This document shows, in pieces, positions 1-6,665 of a stretch of DNA of 37,755 nt; position 1 is the first letter of the stretch, and each line of letters opens with the position of its first letter. The notes beneath the pieces were generated by a model. The model did not search any database, was not told the origin of the DNA, and saw only the letters and a program-made list of their open reading frames with translations. Location of the stretch: positions 1 to 37,755 of the forward strand of contig JAJYHY010000038.1 of NCBI GenBank assembly GCA_021784555.1, given 5' to 3'. Made by a program: the position numbers and the translations under genes. The stretch is from a bacterium. Its GTDB lineage: Bacteria > Verrucomicrobiota > Verrucomicrobiia > Limisphaerales > UBA8199.

Positions 1-94
1 CCAGCCGCGCCGGTGTCGATAGGCTACTGCGGACGGAACCGCAGGTTCGTCTTATGGTGGTTTTTTCATATTGAACAATTACAAGCGCAACTTC

Positions 95-349
95 ATGTCG
101 CACACGAATGTTAGCATCGAGGAAGCGACAGCCAGGTTTCGTGAGTTGTTGGCCGCCGTCGAAGAGAAGGGCGAGACGATTCTGATCCGCCGGGAAGGCA
201 AACCGGTGGCGGAACTCAAGCCCGCCTCGCCCCGAGCAATCGCGGACCGGCTCCAAACCTACCCGGACCTTAAGCCGCTCTGGATGGCTCCTGATTTCGA
301 CCCGACCGCGCCCCTGTCGGAGGACGAGTGGCCGGAGGAATACCGATGA
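95..349 (+). CDS. Phd/YefM-type antitoxin of a type II toxin-antitoxin pair
   Basis: Small 84-residue protein with the usual Phd/YefM N-terminal pattern: a short strand, then VSIEEATARFRELLAAVE, then ILIRREGKPVAEL, as in the DNA-binding fold of these antitoxins. The acidic, Pro-rich tail ending in DEWPEEYR would be the toxin-binding part. In this family the antitoxin neutralises a PIN or RelE-like toxin and represses its own promoter. The frame is open back to a TTG at 71, but the ATG at 95 gives the family-like N-terminus MSHTNVSIEEA. The stop overlaps an ATG (ATGA, 346-349), the usual coupling to a toxin gene. The frame opened there starts MILRTSAGN, reminiscent of the MILVDTSA start of VapC/PIN toxins, but then lacks toxin sequence, so the antitoxin looks orphaned. 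Confidence 0.8.
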   Translation: MSHTNVSIEEATARFRELLAAVEEKGETILIRREGKPVAELKPASPRAIADRLQTYPDLKPLWMAPDFDPTAPLSEDEWPEEYR

Positions 350-394
350 TTCTCCGGACATCCGCTGGAAATGGCGCCCGCCGGGCGAACAAAT

Positions 395-646
395 GTGAAA
401 CCGAAAGCCCTCAACGAGCAGGAAGTTATCCACGAGGCGATGACCGTGTTGCTGGAACATCTCGAGCCGGCCAAGGTCGCAATGTTTATTGCGGCACGGC
501 CCATCGCCGGAGCCGATTACCTGCAACCGCGCGAACGGCTTTTCGCGGGCGAGACCGTCCAGAGTCTTGCCGAAAAGATTCGCCAGTTTGAGCGCAGCCA
601 ACCGCCGCAACCAAGCAAACCACCGCAACCCGGTGGACCGCCGTAA
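395..646 (+). CDS. Small helical conserved hypothetical protein
   Basis: An 83-residue product from a GTG start, beginning MKPKALNEQEVIHEAMTVL. A start at ATG 371 is also open and adds eight residues. It is predicted to be mostly helical (EVIHEAMTVLLEHL, VQSLAEKIRQFE), with a Pro/Gln-rich tail SQPPQPSKPPQPGGPP. I know no function. The pattern LLEHLEPAKVAMFI followed by DYLQPRERLFAGETV resembles small proteins encoded next to toxin-antitoxin-like genes in several phyla, but I recall this only by general similarity. It follows the antitoxin where a toxin would be expected and precedes a second small reading frame on the same strand, so the two may once have been a pair. Confidence 0.5.
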   Translation: MKPKALNEQEVIHEAMTVLLEHLEPAKVAMFIAARPIAGADYLQPRERLFAGETVQSLAEKIRQFERSQPPQPSKPPQPGGPP

Positions 647-748
647 GCGAGCGCGTTCCGAAGCAACCTCTGACCAGTTCCTCTGCGCGCCCCGCGACAC
701 ATCGCCACCAGACGAAAGCCAGAATCTCCGCGTGATCCTTGCCGGCGC

Positions 749-1006
749 GTTGTCCAAGAGCAGTACGACAATGTCCTCGCCCTCTATAAGCGACTTGCTC
801 GGGAGCGCCCGGCAACGCTCTTCGATATCCACCAACAGCGCGGGTACGCGCACGCGCACCGGGAGTTCGCCGCCACCCTTTCCGAAAGGATCCAGGCCTT
901 TCTGACAAAGGAATACCCGGCCTCCTCCCGCGACGGCAAGATGATCCTTTTCATCCGGGACAATGCCCGCCGGAAGTTTGTCTCCTACACGCTCCCCATC
1001 GAATAG
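749..1006 (+). pseudogene. Start-less fragment of a small conserved hypothetical protein
   Basis: An open frame of 85 codons ends at TAG 1004-1006 and has protein-like composition: VVQEQYDNVLALYKRLAR, then FDIHQQRGYAHAHREFAATL, then SERIQAFLTKEY, then KMILFIRDNARRKFVSYTLP. The frame is open back to a TGA at 671-673, but no ATG, GTG or TTG lies between that stop and the coherent part. It is therefore a 5'-truncated gene or one using an atypical start. The last segment (IRDNARRKFVSY) has the look of a conserved C-terminal beta hairpin. It lies in the same frame and direction as the 83-residue hypothetical gene upstream, so the two probably belong together. Function unknown. Confidence 0.4.
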
Positions 1007-1380
1007 GGCAGGGGCCGTCCCGCGGCTCGTCCTCCGTAAACCCCGTCGGGGTGGCCTGTTTGGGAAACCCGGCCCTGGGGCTTTGGCGTCTGGCTGACAG
1101 CTACCTAGCGGCGCAGACCGAGGTGCTGGAGGTTTTCCCGAAGATTGCCGCGCCGTTGTTGTGCCTAAAAAAGCCGAATAAAAACCGCCTGCGCAATCCG
1201 CGTAAGGGGCGGGAGTGACAATGAGTTAGGCGGACAATCGCCCCCCAAGGTCCCTGTCCCGATTAGGGGGGAAGATCAGTCAGAGCAAGAGCATGGCATC
1301 CGGCTCACCCCTGAAAACGCCTCCGGATCAGCGCCAAATTGCGAGTAAACAACCACCAACCATCATCCATCATCCATCAT
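1007..1380. other. Gene-poor stretch with a possible coding relic and short repeats
   Basis: No complete gene was found. On the + strand, about 1051-1218, an open frame without a start reads with protein-like composition (WRLADSYLAAQTEVLEVFPK, ending KGRE before TGA), possibly a relic. Near 1355-1380 there is a short tandem CATCATC-type repeat just beyond the 3' end of the propeller gene. No terminator hairpin was recognised. Confidence 0.3.
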
Positions 1381-3651
1381 TTATTTTTCAATGAACCCTT
1401 GATACAATCCCATGTAATACGGCAGCAAGAACACGGCGCCGGAGGCCAGCTCATCCCCATTGCCGCCATAGTCCAACTGCCAGGGGTCGGTATTCCAATG
1501 GTCAAATTGACGGTTCTCAACCGGAAGCACTTTCCCGTTTACCAAATAGCCCCTCTCTCCGGGTCGATCGGGGTTGTCCAGGTCGCCCGAGGCGACGCGG
1601 GGCAGAAAGATGACATCGAGCCGGTGGCTGTTGCGGTGAGACCAGTTGAGGCGGTCCAGCGGGAGGCCGTAGAGCGTGGCCATGGCATCGGCTTGCCAGC
1701 CCGGCCACGGCTTGAGCGAGACGGGTCCCCAAGGGGTCGGCACGGCGGCATTCAGATTGCAGCCGGCGTAAGCGAAATTGAAAAATGGGTTCATTTCCGG
1801 CTCTTCATTCACCCAGTAGCGATAGAAGGAGTAACGCATCATGGCCTTGAGTTGAGCGTCTTCCGAGCAGCGCAGGAGGCTGTAATAATCCATAAAGGCC
1901 ATCTCGTCGTCAGATTGGTTTCCGGAGCCGGGGCCTTGCTGAACTTTGGGATACATCGCGTTCATCGCATAGCCATCACGGTCGACGAGTTCCCGCGAGG
2001 CTGCGGCATACTTCGGATCGCCGACGACGTGCGCCGCCACGGCGAGGTAGCTGAGGATGCTCAGGGAATTGAGGCCGCGCTCCGGCCACCAGTTCGGATC
2101 ACGGTTCAGGTATTTCGGGCCGAAGATCGCCCAGCGCGTGGGCCGGCCATCAAAATCGATGAGCGTGAATCCGTGCTCGATCAGATCGTCCACCGTATTC
2201 CGGACGACCTCGCGAACCCGTGCCCGTTCCGCCTCGGTGTCGGCGCAGAAATCATAATAAAGGCCATAAAAGAAAAAGTGGCCATCGAGCTCGTCGCTGC
2301 TCGTGTCGGATTTCCAATACCACCGCCCATCGGCGCTCTTGGGCCAGCGCGGTTCGTACACCTTCCAGAGCTTGTCATGCTTTTGCGCTTCCCGGTCGCT
2401 TTCTAACCGGCCCACATTCGGGTTAGGCAGGTCCACCGAACGAACCGAGCGCGCGATAAAACCCTTGGGAGGGGCGTGCGCGCAGCCTCGAGTGACCATC
2501 TGAAGGAAGCGAAGGGCCTCAAAGGCCTTCTTGGCGCGAGCCTTGGAAAGGGGATCCTTGGTGGCGGCGTAAGAGAAACATTCGCCCGCTCCGTACATCG
2601 CCGTCCAGAGGCCGTCATTATCGCTGTCCTGGGGGTCGGCGGTGGATTTGTCCCCGATTCTACGCAAATGGGCCTCGGCCACATAGCCGTATGGGGTGCG
2701 TTTGATGTAGCGCTGGATTTCTCGTTCGTAGAATCTGGCCTTGGCCGCCAGAGTCATGGGCCGACGTTCGATCCACCCCACTCCCCGGGCGGTGGCAAAC
2801 CAGGCGCGCCCCTTGGAGTCCACCGCTATCTGGCTTACGTCGTCATTAGGCAGCCAAAGAGGCCCCTGGCGATAGGCCCACCTTCCATGTTCGAAGCGTA
2901 TCGCTCCCAGATGCGTTCCGAACCACACCACACCGTGCCGACCGGCCCACGCACCGGTAAAATCGTTCCAGGGCAACCCGTCTTTGCCTTCGAAAAAGCG
3001 CCAGCCTTTCCGGGTCCGGCAGCCAACGCCCGCCCTTGTGGCGAACCAGGGTTGGCCCTTGGAATCGAAGGTGACCCCGAGCACGTCCCGCACCGCCCAG
3101 GCGCGGCCTCCTCCATCCAGGATTTGCACCCGTTGCCAACCGCCATTCTTGGCCTGGTAGAGGCCGGCATCCGACGCCACCCAGAGGACGCCGCCGGGGG
3201 AGATGGCCACCTGCTTCACCGCCTTGTCGCGCGGCCAATTCAATGAGCGCAGTTTGCCAGCCGACAGCTCGTAGAGCCGGTCCGCGGTGGCTATCAGACT
3301 CGTGCCGTCGAACCACAGAAGTTCGCGAACCTCACGCCAAGGCACTGGAACGGTTCGAATGCGGCCCGGCGCCTCCTGGAATCGGAAGCTGTGGTCACTC
3401 TCTTGGTTCAGGCCCGGCTCGACCTTCCAGGCGTTCCGGACGAAGGAATACCACTGGCCGTCGGCGAAGCCTTGCATACCTGTTGCTCCGGGGACGGACT
3501 GTAGCAACTGGACCGGGCCAGAGGCCAAACCTGGAGTGTGAGTCGAGGCAATTTCCTGCCGGAACCGCTGAGGCGCCGGTCTGACATCACCGGCGAGAAC
3601 AAGATGAGCGGCCAGGCAAAAGGCGAGCGCTTTGAGAGGAAGAGTTGACAT
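1381..3651 (-). CDS. Secreted two-component-regulator-propeller-like protein with a large C-terminal helical domain
   Basis: A 756-residue exported protein. The start is set at ATG 3651 because a GGCAGGA ribosome-binding site lies 8 bases upstream and the product then opens with a signal peptide (MSTLPLKALAFCLAAHLVLA). The frame continues upstream to 3759, but that part is low-complexity repeat. Residues of roughly 100-310 contain several propeller-blade repeats of the Reg_prop type: SLNWPRDKAVKQVAISPGGVLWVASDAGLY, then GVTFDSKGQPWFATRAGVG, then GAWAGRHGVVWFGTHLGAI, then IAVDSKGRAWFATARGVGW [each split here by commas at blade ends]. Residues from about 320 to the end form a Trp/Tyr-rich, probably alpha/alpha-barrel region (DSDNDGLWTAMYGAGECFSY, WWPERGLNSLSILSYLAVAA). 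No histidine kinase domain follows, so it is a sensor-like or surface domain rather than a hybrid kinase. The substrate is unknown. It is divergent from the decarboxylase gene. Confidence 0.75.
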   Translation of the reverse strand: MSTLPLKALAFCLAAHLVLAGDVRPAPQRFRQEIASTHTPGLASGPVQLLQSVPGATGMQGFADGQWYSFVRNAWKVEPGLNQESDHSFRFQEAPGRIRTVPVPWREVRELLWFDGTSLIATADRLYELSAGKLRSLNWPRDKAVKQVAISPGGVLWVASDAGLYQAKNGGWQRVQILDGGGRAWAVRDVLGVTFDSKGQPWFATRAGVGCRTRKGWRFFEGKDGLPWNDFTGAWAGRHGVVWFGTHLGAIRFEHGRWAYRQGPLWLPNDDVSQIAVDSKGRAWFATARGVGWIERRPMTLAAKARFYEREIQRYIKRTPYGYVAEAHLRRIGDKSTADPQDSDNDGLWTAMYGAGECFSYAATKDPLSKARAKKAFEALRFLQMVTRGCAHAPPKGFIARSVRSVDLPNPNVGRLESDREAQKHDKLWKVYEPRWPKSADGRWYWKSDTSSDELDGHFFFYGLYYDFCADTEAERARVREVVRNTVDDLIEHGFTLIDFDGRPTRWAIFGPKYLNRDPNWWPERGLNSLSILSYLAVAAHVVGDPKYAAASRELVDRDGYAMNAMYPKVQQGPGSGNQSDDEMAFMDYYSLLRCSEDAQLKAMMRYSFYRYWVNEEPEMNPFFNFAYAGCNLNAAVPTPWGPVSLKPWPGWQADAMATLYGLPLDRLNWSHRNSHRLDVIFLPRVASGDLDNPDRPGERGYLVNGKVLPVENRQFDHWNTDPWQLDYGGNGDELASGAVFLLPYYMGLYQGFIEK

Positions 3652-3701
3652 GGAAGGCATCCTGCCACATGCCCTTTCGCTTGGCAAGAAGCTCTCGGAC
3701 T

Positions 3702-3737
3702 CGTCCGACCGGTCAGACCGGTGTGACCCGCCCGACC
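3702..3737. repeat. Four imperfect 9-bp tandem repeats in a divergent intergenic region
   Basis: Units CGTCCGACC, GGTCAGACC, GGTGTGACC and CGCCCGACC follow one another without gaps between the start of the propeller gene (-) and the start of the decarboxylase (+). Because the unit length is a multiple of three, the repeat stays open in several frames and artificially extends both flanking reading frames. It could be simple-sequence DNA or a multi-site operator; nothing distinguishes these. Confidence 0.6.
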
Positions 3738-3790
3738 TGTCGGAACATTCGCCTGACAACCTCCGCTCCGCCTCCTATCCTTTGCCAATC

Positions 3791-5236
3791 ATGGAACAGG
3801 AGCCAAACCATTTCCACATGACTCCGGATGAGTTCCGGCGCTGGGGTTACGCCGTTATAGACTGGATTGCGGAATATCAGCGCCGGGCGGAATCCCTGCC
3901 GGTGCTTTCCAACGTTGCGCCCGGCCAAATCCGCGCCTCGCTCCCGCCCACCGCGCCGAGCCAGGGGGAGCCGTTCGACGCCATCTTAAGCGACGTCGAA
4001 AAGCTCATCCTGCCGGGCATCACGCATTGGCAATCGCCTAATTTCTTCGCCTTTTTTCCCGCCAACAACTCCGGGCCATCGATCCTGGGTGAGCTGCTCT
4101 CGGCGGGGCTGGGGATTCAGGGGATGCTGTGGGCCACCAGCCCGGCTTGCACGGAGCTGGAGACGCTTATGCTCGATTGGCTCGCCGATATGGCCGGCTT
4201 GCCCGACCAGTTTAGGTCAATCGGGGCGGGAGGCGGCGTCATCCAGGACAGTGCATCGAGCGCGGTGCTCTGTGCCCTGGTGGCTGCCCGCGAGCGCGCC
4301 ACTCGGTTCGAGTCGAATGAACAGGGCTGCAACGGGCGCTTGGCAGCTTATACTTCCACCCAAGCCCATTCGTCCGTGGAAAAGGCCGTGAAGATAGCCG
4401 GCTTGGGAAGGGAGAACCTGAGGCCGATCGAAGCGGATGACAGATTTGCGCTGCGGGCGGACGAGTTGGCCAAGAGAATCAGCCTCGACCGCCGGGCCGG
4501 ACTGCTCCCCTGCTTTGTCTCGGCGACCTTGGGCACAACTTCTTCCAATGGATTCGATCCGTTGCCTGAAATCGGTCGTCTATGCCGGCAGGAAGGACTC
4601 TGGCTCCACGTGGATGGGGCCATGGCGGGCGCCGCGAGCCTCTGTCCGGAGTTCCGTCACCTCTTCGCGGGCTTGGAGTTGGCCGACTCTTATGCATTCA
4701 ACCCCCACAAATGGATGTTCACCAATTTCGACTGTGACTGCTTCTATGTGGCGGACCGCGCCGCACTGATCAACTCGTTGAGCGTGCTGCCCGAATACCT
4801 GCGCAACAAAGCGACGGAGTCCGGCGCCGTTATCGATTACCGCGACTGGCAGATTCCGCTCGGACGCCGTTTCCGCGCCCTCAAGCTTTGGTTCGTTATC
4901 CGTTATTATGGCGTCGAGGGTTTGCGCCACTGTATCCGCCGGCACATCGAACTGGCCCAGGGCTTCGCCCGCTGGGTTCAAACCTCGGCGGATTTCGAGT
5001 TGGCGGCGCCGGCGCCACTCAACCTGGTTTGCTTCCGCCACAAGGCTGGCGATGATTTCAACCGTCGGCTCCTGGACCGATTAAACGCCACGGGCAGACT
5101 CTACCTGACTCACGCCGTTCTCCACGGGCGGTTTACGCTTCGCTTCTGCGTCGGCCAAACCCACACGGAAGCACACCATGTCCGCCAGGGCTGGCAGTTG
5201 ATTCAAGACACCGCCAACGATTTGAGCAAGGGCTAA
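3791..5236 (+). CDS. PLP-dependent group II amino-acid decarboxylase (aromatic-L-amino-acid decarboxylase family)
   Basis: A 481-residue cytosolic enzyme of the DOPA/tryptophan/tyrosine/glutamate decarboxylase family. The PLP lysine is K307 in NPHKW; D275 in HVDGAMAG would contact the pyridine nitrogen; H193 in TSTQAHSSVEKA is the ring-stacking histidine. The N-terminal swap segment (MTPDEFRRWGYAVIDWIAEY) and the PGITHWQSPNFFAFFPAN motif at 75-92 are typical of the aromatic-acid branch. The length matches the family (about 470-490). The start at ATG 3791 (MEQEPNHFHM) was chosen because upstream sequence is tandem repeat; ATG 3818 is an alternative. No strong ribosome-binding site was seen. 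Substrate (Tyr, Phe, Trp, DOPA) cannot be told from sequence. No amine transporter or amine oxidase lies adjacent. It is convergent with uppP across a perfect palindrome. Confidence 0.9.
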   Translation: MEQEPNHFHMTPDEFRRWGYAVIDWIAEYQRRAESLPVLSNVAPGQIRASLPPTAPSQGEPFDAILSDVEKLILPGITHWQSPNFFAFFPANNSGPSILGELLSAGLGIQGMLWATSPACTELETLMLDWLADMAGLPDQFRSIGAGGGVIQDSASSAVLCALVAARERATRFESNEQGCNGRLAAYTSTQAHSSVEKAVKIAGLGRENLRPIEADDRFALRADELAKRISLDRRAGLLPCFVSATLGTTSSNGFDPLPEIGRLCRQEGLWLHVDGAMAGAASLCPEFRHLFAGLELADSYAFNPHKWMFTNFDCDCFYVADRAALINSLSVLPEYLRNKATESGAVIDYRDWQIPLGRRFRALKLWFVIRYYGVEGLRHCIRRHIELAQGFARWVQTSADFELAAPAPLNLVCFRHKAGDDFNRRLLDRLNATGRLYLTHAVLHGRFTLRFCVGQTHTEAHHVRQGWQLIQDTANDLSKG

Positions 5237-5281
5237 CTCGCACGCATTTTGGCGATGAGCTTGGGTCTGGCTCCGGGATGG

Positions 5282-5323
5282 ACGCGACAATAAAATACGC
5301 GATCGCGTATTTTATTGTCGCGT
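5282..5323. terminator. Perfect 42-bp palindrome between convergent genes (probable bidirectional terminator)
   Basis: The half ACGCGACAATAAAATACGCG and its exact reverse complement meet at a central AT within GCGATCGC, giving 21 complementary pairs with no mismatch and no natural loop. It lies 45 bases after the decarboxylase stop (+) and about 100 bases after the uppP stop (-). RNA from either strand would form the same hairpin, which suits a shared terminator, although no U-tract follows. A dimeric repressor site is an alternative. Confidence 0.65.
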
Positions 5324-5421
5324 GGCGAGGGATTGGGGTGTTTGTGGCTCTCCAATTCCGAGCGCAAGGTTATCCCCAAAATGTGAGGGCTAATATCAGC
5401 AACCAGGTTCGCTGCGCGGCC

Positions 5422-6219
5422 TCAGCCCAGGAAGATGAGGCCCAGGCAGATAACCGCCGCCAGAGCTATGCGGTACCACCCAAACAGGGTAAATGTATGA
5501 GTCTGGATATAGCGCAGGAGCCATTTAACGGCAATGAACGAGAGTATTGCCGCCACCAAGAAGCCGAGCAGATCCATGCCCCAATTCTCCGGGGCCGCTC
5601 CCGTGTGATGGCGCAATTTGTCGTAAATCTCCCAACCCCCGGCCGCCAGCATGGTCGGAATGCCAACCAGGAACGTGTATTCGACGGCGGCCGCGCGGTT
5701 GAGGCCCAGCACCAAGGCCAGGAGGATGGTGGTTCCGGAGCGCGAGGCACCAGGAAAGACTGCGGCGATGAGCTGCCCAATCGCGACGGCGAACACAATC
5801 GGCCACGTGATCCGGTTGTGGAGCGGGCGCCCCCGGAGCCACCGCTCCACCAGGATGAACCCAACGCCGCCAATCAGCACCGCCCAGGCAATGGGGCCAA
5901 GCGCCTTGGGCAGCTTGAATCCATTCTTAACGAGGATGAGACCTCCGATGCCAGTGATGACAAAGGCCACCATTACCTTGAGCGCGTAATCCTGGGTGCT
6001 CTTCTCCCGCCATTTAAAGATGAACTGCCGCAGCCGGTCCGGGAACAGCGGCAGCACGGCAAGGACTGCGCCACACTGGATGACGACGTTGAAGAGGTCG
6101 CTCTCGTGCAGGTGCAGCCAGCGTTCGGCAATTAGCAAGTGGCCTGTCGATGAGACCGGCAGGAACTCAGTGATTCCCTCAATGATCCCCAGCAACGATA
6201 CAGCAATCCATGTTGGCAT
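5422..6219 (-). CDS. uppP: Undecaprenyl-diphosphatase (UppP/BacA)
   Basis: A 265-residue integral membrane enzyme that dephosphorylates undecaprenyl diphosphate, recycling the lipid carrier for peptidoglycan and other envelope polymers; it is also linked to bacitracin resistance. Both signature motifs are intact: EGITEFLPVSSTGHL (residues 14-28) and PGASRSGTT (156-164), which form the catalytic site. About eight hydrophobic segments cover the chain, ending in ALAAVICLGLIFLG. The length matches the family (about 265-275). The ATG at 6219 lies only some 60 bases from the truncated Rpn-like relic on the same strand. It is convergent with the decarboxylase. Confidence 0.96.
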   Translation of the reverse strand: MPTWIAVSLLGIIEGITEFLPVSSTGHLLIAERWLHLHESDLFNVVIQCGAVLAVLPLFPDRLRQFIFKWREKSTQDYALKVMVAFVITGIGGLILVKNGFKLPKALGPIAWAVLIGGVGFILVERWLRGRPLHNRITWPIVFAVAIGQLIAAVFPGASRSGTTILLALVLGLNRAAAVEYTFLVGIPTMLAAGGWEIYDKLRHHTGAAPENWGMDLLGFLVAAILSFIAVKWLLRYIQTHTFTLFGWYRIALAAVICLGLIFLG

Positions 6220-6281
6220 ACGCAGCGTAGAAACGAAAAAAGCCGGAAAAAGACAAGCCTCGAGTTGAAGGATCGCCGAGT

Positions 6282-6482
6282 CGGCCGGAGGTCGGACATC
6301 CGGGTTCGGAGCCGCTCATCGACGAAGGTGGCCGGCTCCCGGCGCAAGCTCTCGATGGCCACCGCCAGGTTTGGCGGCAGGTAAGCGCGGGCCAAGTCGA
6401 GGGCTGCCTCGGGCCGGCCAAAGACTTCCTTGAATAGATGGTCGTGGGGGTGATGGATGGGTTGGAAGGGGTCTTCTGGCAT
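6282..6482 (-). pseudogene. Truncated Rpn/YhgA-like putative nuclease (PD-(D/E)XK transposase family), N-terminus only
   Basis: The frame opens MPEDPFQPIHHPHDHLFKEV and continues FGRPEAALDLARAYLPPNLA, with REPATFVDERLRTRMSDL after it. This is the typical first 65 residues of Rpn/YhgA-like proteins, in which HD.LFK..F...E.A.DFL...LP precedes SFVDE.LRE..SDLLY. Full-length relatives have about 290-330 residues. Here the match stops after MSDL and the frame runs on without similarity into the uppP start region, so the catalytic core is gone. These proteins are linked to recombination-promoting DNA endonuclease activity. The relic probably marks an old insertion or deletion next to uppP. Confidence 0.75.
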
Positions 6483-6539
6483 AATCCCGGCTCTTCATAG
6501 TCCATGGAAGCGTCGAGAGCAACTCTATTCGAGATCGGA

Positions 6540-6663
6540 GTAACTGCTCAGGTGGTGATAGGAGCGCGGACGCCCTCGTCCGCGTCTCGAGAGAGGCGCA
6601 GTCGCGGACGAGGGCGTCCGCGCTCCTATCGCATGACTCAGGCGGCGTGACCCGAGTAGTTAC
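6540..6663. repeat. Palindromic repeat element, complete copy 1 (124 bp)
   Basis: It starts GTAACTGCTCAGGT and ends ACCCGAGTAGTTAC, near-perfect 14-bp terminal inverted repeats. Inside are long arms, GATAGGAGCGCGGACG on the left and its complement CGTCCGCGCTCCTATC on the right, so the whole element can fold as one hairpin. The flanks AGATCGGA and AGATGGA look like a target duplication of 7-8 bases. It has the same length as the copy inside the glutamine-synthetase-like gene. One minus-strand frame is open throughout and encodes DRSADALVR and SALLSPPEQL, as in the other long copies. It ends 3 bases before the first possible start of the subtilase. Confidence 0.9.
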
Positions 6664-6665
6664 AG

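Noticed and set aside
1339-2406. Long + strand open frame (355 codons)
   Set aside because: It is antisense to the propeller gene, lacks any family motif, and mirrors its codon pattern.
3652-3759. N-terminal extension of the propeller protein (SDRSGGSHRSDRSDE region)
   Set aside because: It is encoded by 9-bp tandem repeats, has no signal-like start, and a good ribosome-binding site precedes ATG 3651.
5278-6135. Long + strand open frame (285 codons)
   Set aside because: Antisense to uppP, whose membrane motifs are unmistakable; the frame is Gln/Arg/Glu-rich shadow sequence.
6540-6663. 124-bp palindromic element read as CRISPR or a terminator only
   Set aside because: Copies are single, not spaced arrays, and share terminal inverted repeats and target-duplication-like flanks, so a mobile-type repeat fits better.
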